A DNA stretch of 64,000 bases, taken from positions 1 through 64,000 of the forward strand of contig JAKQHS010000122.1 of assembly GCA_029557915.1 (NCBI GenBank), in the 5' to 3' direction. Under the pieces are notes generated by a model. That model was given only the letters and a program-made list of their open reading frames with translations, was not told the DNA's origin and searched no databases. Numbering within the stretch: position 1 is the stretch's first letter; every line of letters starts with the position of its first letter. The translations under genes and the position numbers were made by a program. Of this stretch, positions 59,938 to 64,000 are shown piece by piece. Source of the DNA: Bacteroidota bacterium. GTDB lineage: Bacteria; Bacteroidota; Bacteroidia; Chitinophagales; Saprospiraceae.

Positions 59938-61040
59938 TCAGTCCATACGTATTTCCATTTTATCTATCGGGCTGTGCATCCTGAATTTGTTTGCATCGGT
60001 AATATGTGTATATATTTCTGTGGTTTTCAGTGAATTATGGCCCAATGCAGCTTGAATTTGCCTTAGATCTACTCCTGCTTCAAGCATATGGGTGGCGTAG
60101 GAGTGCCGGAGGGTGTGCACTGTAGCGTATGCATCAGCTCCTGAACGTTGCAATGCCCTGTGAAAGACGGCTTGCACACTCCGGGCACTGTAGGGGCCTC
60201 CGTCCGGGCCTTCAACAAACCATATCGAACCGGATATATTTCCAGGTATTTTTGCATTAACAGGGCCATCCTGTCCGGCAGTATTACATATCGGTCTTTT
60301 TTCCCTTTACCGGCTTTGATCAGAATCCTCTTCTGGCCGCGGTCAATATCGGCCTTGCGAAGTTTGATCAATTCACTGATCCTGAGTCCACAGGCATAGA
60401 TTAGCGTCAACATGGTCCGGTGCTTGAGGTTCTCACAAGAATTGAGCAGCCGGTTCACCTCATCCAAACTCAGCGTCCCAGGTAATTTTATTGGTCTTCT
60501 CGGACGGACCTCCCAAAAGGCACGAGCCTCATTCCTGATTTTTTCAAAATAAAATTTTAAGGCATTAATTATAGTATTCTGATACGCTTCAGACCACTTG
60601 TTTTTTTCGATTTCGCTCCGGAGCCACCGTTTGAAATCTTCCAGGGTCCAGTCCTTTGGATGCATTGACCGGCACTGGTACAGAAAGTATTTAAAGGAAC
60701 TGCAATAGGTACGGATAGTATTGAGGCTGTAACGCTGTACATATAACTGAGTATAATAGGTGTCGAATTCCGCCTGAAGATCCGAAGGTAAATTACGCTC
60801 CGCGGATTTATCCGCAGGTGCCCTGGTATCCGTTTTGACTATTTCAAAGGCGGCCAAAGATTCCTGGCACCGTCTCCACACCTCTTTTTCATAAGGAATA
60901 CACCAGCTTTTGGTACCGGGGTTCCAATGACTCCGGGGTATTTTTTTAATCAATGCATTGCAGGCCGGATCAAAATGCTCAGTCCGTATACCTATATGTT
61001 TTTGGCCCCGGGTTTCGATAGGAAATATAAAGATCTTCAT
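59938..61040 (-). pseudogene. Tyrosine recombinase (IntI/Xer-like), interrupted by a single frameshift
   Basis: From ATG 61040 the frame encodes an N-terminal arm domain, a SAM-like core-binding domain (LNTIRTYCSSFKYFLYQC, YQNTIINALKFYF) and the first catalytic patches: Arg in YACGLRISELIKLR and Lys in [13 protein letters not shown]. Near 60220-60225 the frame is lost; one missing base restores [19 protein letters not shown]. The other frame continues with [15 protein letters not shown] and the nucleophile Tyr in TEIYTHI, ending at 59938. The short insertion that defines integron integrases is not evident. Non-functional if the shift is real. Confidence 0.8.
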
Positions 61041-61177
61041 AGTGGTTATTTTTTTATAAGTATGACAAAGGCCCGCCTGAATCACCGGGTGTTCAATCTT
61101 CCATTTAGCTAAAATAAAACCTAAACCTATAATTTTCAAGACATTAGCTTATTTCTTTTGACGGATGGCTATATTAA

Positions 61178-61245
61178 CCATTTGTAGGCGGGTATTAATC
61201 GTTTGTTGTCGAATGTAGCCGGATGTATCCGTTTGTAGGCGGAAA
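61178..61245. repeat. Helically phased TTTGTAGGCGG repeats upstream of the recombinase
   Basis: TTTGTAGGCGGG at 61181, TTTGTTGTCGAA at 61202, AATGTAGCCGGA at 61212 and TTTGTAGGCGGA at 61232 are related direct repeats spaced 21, 10 and 20 bases. They lie 140-200 bases before the recombinase ATG and may bind the recombinase or a regulator. The rest of 61041-61283 shows nothing else. Confidence 0.55.
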
Positions 61246-61283
61246 TAAAAGATGATTGGTAAAGTGTCCGCCAGGACCACAGA

Positions 61284-61347
61284 TCCACTGTCCAAACTGG
61301 CAAACTGCCTAACTGATAAACTGACTAACTAAATAACTCTCTAATAT
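61284..61347. repeat. 8-bp tandem repeat running into the DUF1501 gene end
   Basis: Units such as CCAAACTG, GCAAACTG, CCTAACTG, ATAAACTG, ACTAACTA, AATAACTC are inverted relatives of the AGTTAGTC family at 51508. The DUF1501 stop codon (61325-61327) and its last codons are inside the array. Confidence 0.75.
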
Positions 61348-62746
61348 ACTTCCCCTGACCATCCGGCGTCGTATACACCGGCCTTCCCTCCACCTCGTAA
61401 TGGGTGTCCGGGGAGATGCCCAGGGCATGGTAGATGGACTGATGGACCTGGTCGATGACAATGGGCTCGGTGATGGCGCTGAAAGGCCTTTCGGGAGCCG
61501 TTTCACCGATCACCTGACCTTTTTTCACACCGCCTCCCCAGAAGATCATGCTGCATCCTTCGGTAAAATGACGGTGCATTCCGTAATGCACGAGCTCCTC
61601 CACCTTTTCCGGAACGTCCACCTGGTCAAGCACTTTCTGGTCCGGACGTCCTTCGATCAGCATGTCGCGGCTGAATTCACTGGCCAGGATCACCAGGGTT
61701 CGGTCCAGCAGTCCTCTCTCATGCAGTTCAGTGATCAATTGGTGAATGGGTTGGTCCACCTGTTTTTTCATCTCCAGGGCGCGGGTATGCCCGTTTTCAT
61801 GGGTGTCCCAGCCGAGGAAGGGTTCATATTCCGTGGTGACACTGATAAACCGCGCTCCGCGTTCGACCAGTCTCCGGGCCATCAGGCAACCCAGGCCAAA
61901 GCGGCCGGTATTATATTGATCGTATATCTCTTTGGGCTCTTCATGCAGGTCAAAGGCTTTGGCTTCCGGGGATTTTAGCAGGGCATAGGATCTTTCCATG
62001 CTGCGCATCAGGGATTCCTGCTGATATTCATGTGCATTGGCCAGGGGGCCGGCCTTGACCAGTTCCCGGTAGAGTTTTTGCCTTCTTTCAAAATGGGCGA
62101 GGTCCATGCCGGCGGGCGGGGAAATGCTCTCCAGGCCATTCACCGGGTCGGGGATGCTGAAGGGTCCGAATTCCGATCCCAGGAATCCGGCGGAATGAAA
62201 AGCTTTAAGTTCTTCGCCTTCTCCCACGGTAAACCTCTGCCCGATATCAATAAATGCGGGCATGACTTCCTGTTTTGGGCCCAGTTCTTTGGCGATCCAG
62301 GCGCCGATATGGGGTGGCTGGATGCTCTGCGGCGGGGGGTAACAGGTATGCCAATGGTATTGGTGCCGGGTATGCAGGATAAAACCAAGGTCCGCAGCGC
62401 GGTAGGATCGGATCAGGGTACCCAGGTGCATGGTATCGGCGATCCTTTCCAGGCCTTCGGAAAAACGGATACCGTCCAGGCGGGTGGGTATGGAAGGAAA
62501 GGTACTGAATACGGATGCGCTGTCCATGCCTTTTACGAAGGGGCTGTATTTTTTTGGATCAAAAGTCTCCGTATGGGCCATTCCACCAGCCATCCAAAGG
62601 AGGATCACCGAATCTGCAGTGGATGGAAGGGAATGCCTGCCCGTTTTGCATCCGGCGAGAAAGGGAAGGCCGGAGACTCCGGTAGACAGGCCGGCCAGGG
62701 TGGCCAGTCTCATTTTCCCAATAAATTCTCTTCTCGTCAGTTCCAT
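61325..62746 (-). CDS. DUF1501 protein with Tat/lipoprotein signal
   Basis: The 473-residue protein starts with TRREFIGKMRLATLAGLS, a twin-arginine leader, followed by a lipobox-like LAGC near 32. The sulfatase-like fold of DUF1501 is seen in VILLWMAGGMAHTETFDPK, FISVTTEYEPFLGWDTHENGH and LVILASEFSRDM. DUF1501 genes nearly always accompany DUF1549/DUF1553 cytochrome proteins, as here (3-base gap). The pair was first noted in Planctomycetes; its biochemical role is unknown but likely periplasmic glycan or sulfated-polymer use. Confidence 0.92.
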   Translation of the reverse strand: MELTRREFIGKMRLATLAGLSTGVSGLPFLAGCKTGRHSLPSTADSVILLWMAGGMAHTETFDPKKYSPFVKGMDSASVFSTFPSIPTRLDGIRFSEGLERIADTMHLGTLIRSYRAADLGFILHTRHQYHWHTCYPPPQSIQPPHIGAWIAKELGPKQEVMPAFIDIGQRFTVGEGEELKAFHSAGFLGSEFGPFSIPDPVNGLESISPPAGMDLAHFERRQKLYRELVKAGPLANAHEYQQESLMRSMERSYALLKSPEAKAFDLHEEPKEIYDQYNTGRFGLGCLMARRLVERGARFISVTTEYEPFLGWDTHENGHTRALEMKKQVDQPIHQLITELHERGLLDRTLVILASEFSRDMLIEGRPDQKVLDQVDVPEKVEELVHYGMHRHFTEGCSMIFWGGGVKKGQVIGETAPERPFSAITEPIVIDQVHQSIYHALGISPDTHYEVEGRPVYTTPDGQGKYIRELFS

Positions 62747-62749
62747 GGT

Positions 62750-64000
62750 TCAGATCATTTGGAATTCAGGGGACATCAGCAGGGCCCAGATGATATCCGC
62801 CACGCTTTCCTTCCCGGGATGCCCTTTATAATATTCCATCAGTTTTGTTTTTTCTTTCGCGGAGGGAATTCTTCCAAGGAGGTGCAGGTAGAGGCGGTCA
62901 ATCATATCTGATTCCTTGCCCTGGTATTTATTTACCCAGTTTGCAGAACCTTCCCGAACCCTTTGGTGCAACAAGGGATCGTTTTGCAGTGCGATGGCCT
63001 GTAACAAGCCGGCCTCCTGGCTCCTGGCCGTGGTCACGTTCTCCCGGGTTGGACGGCCCAGGGCTTTCAGGAAAGGGTCTGCACTGACCAGGGAAGCCCT
63101 CGAAAACGGGGGCTGCTCCTTAGCATCGAAATTAAAATGACGCAACATCCCCCAGTGGCTGCTTGAATACCTTCCATAGCGGTGAATTTTCACCCAATCC
63201 CGGTCCTTGTATTTGACCTGTTTCCAGGATTCGCCGGAAACTGTTTTGGAAACCAGCCAGGAGGTATCGGAATAAATCTGCAAAGTATCCTTGTCCGGCA
63301 AATGAATGCGCATGTGAAAAAGCAAGCCGGCTGGATTGGCCAGATAACCCTTGTTGATCGCCTTCACGGCTATACAATTTTTTCCTTTGATCAAAGCCTC
63401 GCCGGGATCGACGGGCTGAAAATAGCGATAGTCTTTCCCCGAGGTGACCGGTTTGCCATTAATAAACAATTCATATTCATCATCCGCAGTGACCAGGAGT
63501 TCTGCCCTCGCCATGGCTGGCAGGTTCAATATTTTCCGGAAATACACCGTGTCCGGCCGGGGCAGCACGATCCGGTCAAATTCTTTTTCAGGGTACCAGA
63601 TCCAGGCTGCCGGAACATGGTAAGCCCCGGGGTCGAATGAAACCCCGCTGTAGACGGGTTGTATGACTTCGCTGAGGATATCGGCCATCTGTTCTGCCTG
63701 AATTCGTTTTTTTGCAGGTCCCCTGAATATAAAATCAGAATTCCTGATTTCCTCCTCGCTTCCATAATCGATGGAACGGGATTGATAAATTTTTGAACTG
63801 GTGATCAGCCGGATCAGGTCTTTCAGGCCGGTTCCCTTTTCCACGAAGTCCGCAGCCAGGTAATCCAGCAGCTCCTGGCTCCAGGGTTTCTGGTCCATAT
63901 CGTCTACCTTGCCGACGATGCCCCGACCCATAAGCCGGGCCCAGATCCGGTTGACCAGGGTCCGGTACAGCCGCCCGTTTTGGGCTGAGGTCATCACCTC
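62750..64000 (-). CDS. DUF1553 domain protein with inserted jelly-roll (5' partial)
   Basis: The frame is open to the right edge, so the N-terminal DUF1549/cytochrome part is outside. Visible: LVNRIWARLMGRGIVGKVDDMDQKPWSQELLDYLAADFVEKGTGLKDLIRLITSSKIYQSRS, the start of DUF1553, and its end FLKALGRPTRENVTTARSQEAGLLQAIALQNDPLLHQRV. Between them about 140 residues (TVYFRKILNLPAMARAELLVTADDEYELFINGKPV) form a galactose-binding-like jelly-roll. It is cotranscribed with the DUF1501 gene. Confidence 0.88.
   Translation of the reverse strand, partial: EVMTSAQNGRLYRTLVNRIWARLMGRGIVGKVDDMDQKPWSQELLDYLAADFVEKGTGLKDLIRLITSSKIYQSRSIDYGSEEEIRNSDFIFRGPAKKRIQAEQMADILSEVIQPVYSGVSFDPGAYHVPAAWIWYPEKEFDRIVLPRPDTVYFRKILNLPAMARAELLVTADDEYELFINGKPVTSGKDYRYFQPVDPGEALIKGKNCIAVKAINKGYLANPAGLLFHMRIHLPDKDTLQIYSDTSWLVSKTVSGESWKQVKYKDRDWVKIHRYGRYSSSHWGMLRHFNFDAKEQPPFSRASLVSADPFLKALGRPTRENVTTARSQEAGLLQAIALQNDPLLHQRVREGSANWVNKYQGKESDMIDRLYLHLLGRIPSAKEKTKLMEYYKGHPGKESVADIIWALLMSPEFQMI

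Larger units (their letters stand above)
55331..61040 (-). mobile_element. Integron-like cassette island: four cassettes, four palindromic recombination-site-like elements, and a broken tyrosine recombinase
   Basis: Cassette 1 is 55491-55889, cassette 2 is 56069-58102, cassette 3 is 58221-58461, cassette 4 is 58581-59896. Each begins with GTT plus 5-6 bases (GTTGGCGGT, GTTATAGGC, GTTATGCG, GTTAGTGGC) and ends in the exact inverse complement. The palindromes between them run AAC...GTT. Except for the small ORF of cassette 3, genes read leftward and lie ahead of the palindrome that closes their cassette. The DNA is AT-rich compared with both flanks. The recombinase gene follows on the right, on the same strand. 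Confidence 0.7.

Noticed and set aside
59938-60177. Stand-alone 79-codon recombinase gene
   Set aside because: It is the C-terminal catalytic part of the frameshifted recombinase, not an independent gene.

Overview
The window is chromosomal DNA of a Bacteroidota bacterium, most likely of the Saprospirales type. The signs are a type IX secretion (T9SS) C-terminal sorting domain, many promoters of the Bacteroidota form TAnnTTTG, and genes rarely found outside the phylum (DUF5683 beside parAB, DUF5916, DUF3810, DUF5777, DUF4369/DUF5106 thioredoxins, PorV-like barrel). A futalosine hydrolase points to menaquinone made by the futalosine route. The planctomycete-style DUF1553/DUF1501 pair and a PVC-type cytochrome dehydrogenase also occur in environmental Saprospirales. 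Genus and species cannot be read from the sequence.

Layout. 1-5.5 kb: end of a secreted metalloprotease with three F5/8C modules, then methyltransferases of surface-polysaccharide type, one truncated. 5.9-8.6 kb: ferredoxin-NADP reductase, two lipoproteins, tRNA-Arg(TCT). 8.7-15.1 kb: palindromic REP-like repeats and a sugar-acid cluster (GntP permease, SDR dehydrogenase, TIM-barrel isomerase, cytochrome-fused dehydrogenase). 15.5-17.5 kb: OB-fold/YceI/DUF5777 operon. 17.9-22.6 kb: seven-gene leftward operon from trxA to cutA. 22.7-34.1 kb: DUF3810, ddl, mqnB, PorV-like barrel, endonuclease, histone-H1-like protein, HerA-like ATPase, thioredoxin, and the glmM-cysteine desulfurase-ribD operon. 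34.2-55.3 kb: two O-antigen-ligase-like proteins, mazG, peptidases, DUF5916, trans-sulfuration enzyme, fmt, parAB-DUF5683, enoyl-CoA hydratase.

55.3-61.3 kb is the most unusual part: an AT-rich island of four gene cassettes separated by four large imperfect palindromes. Each cassette begins with GTT plus 5-6 cassette-specific bases and ends with the exact inverse complement, the same boundary logic as integron cassettes with attC sites. Next to it lies a tyrosine recombinase gene broken by one frameshift. The cassettes carry a glycine-zipper protein, a Crp-SMR-GNAT-GNAT set, a small ORF, and an ArsR-MerTP-GDCCVxC metal-resistance set. 61.3-64 kb: the DUF1501/DUF1553 pair, running off the right edge.

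Between the genes, degenerate tandem repeats with a period of 7 or 8 bp recur in at least seven places, mostly at gene 3' ends, and several fold back as inverted arms. Many genes have a TAnnTTTG element only a few bases before the ATG, implying very short or absent leaders; these elements fix several start codons.
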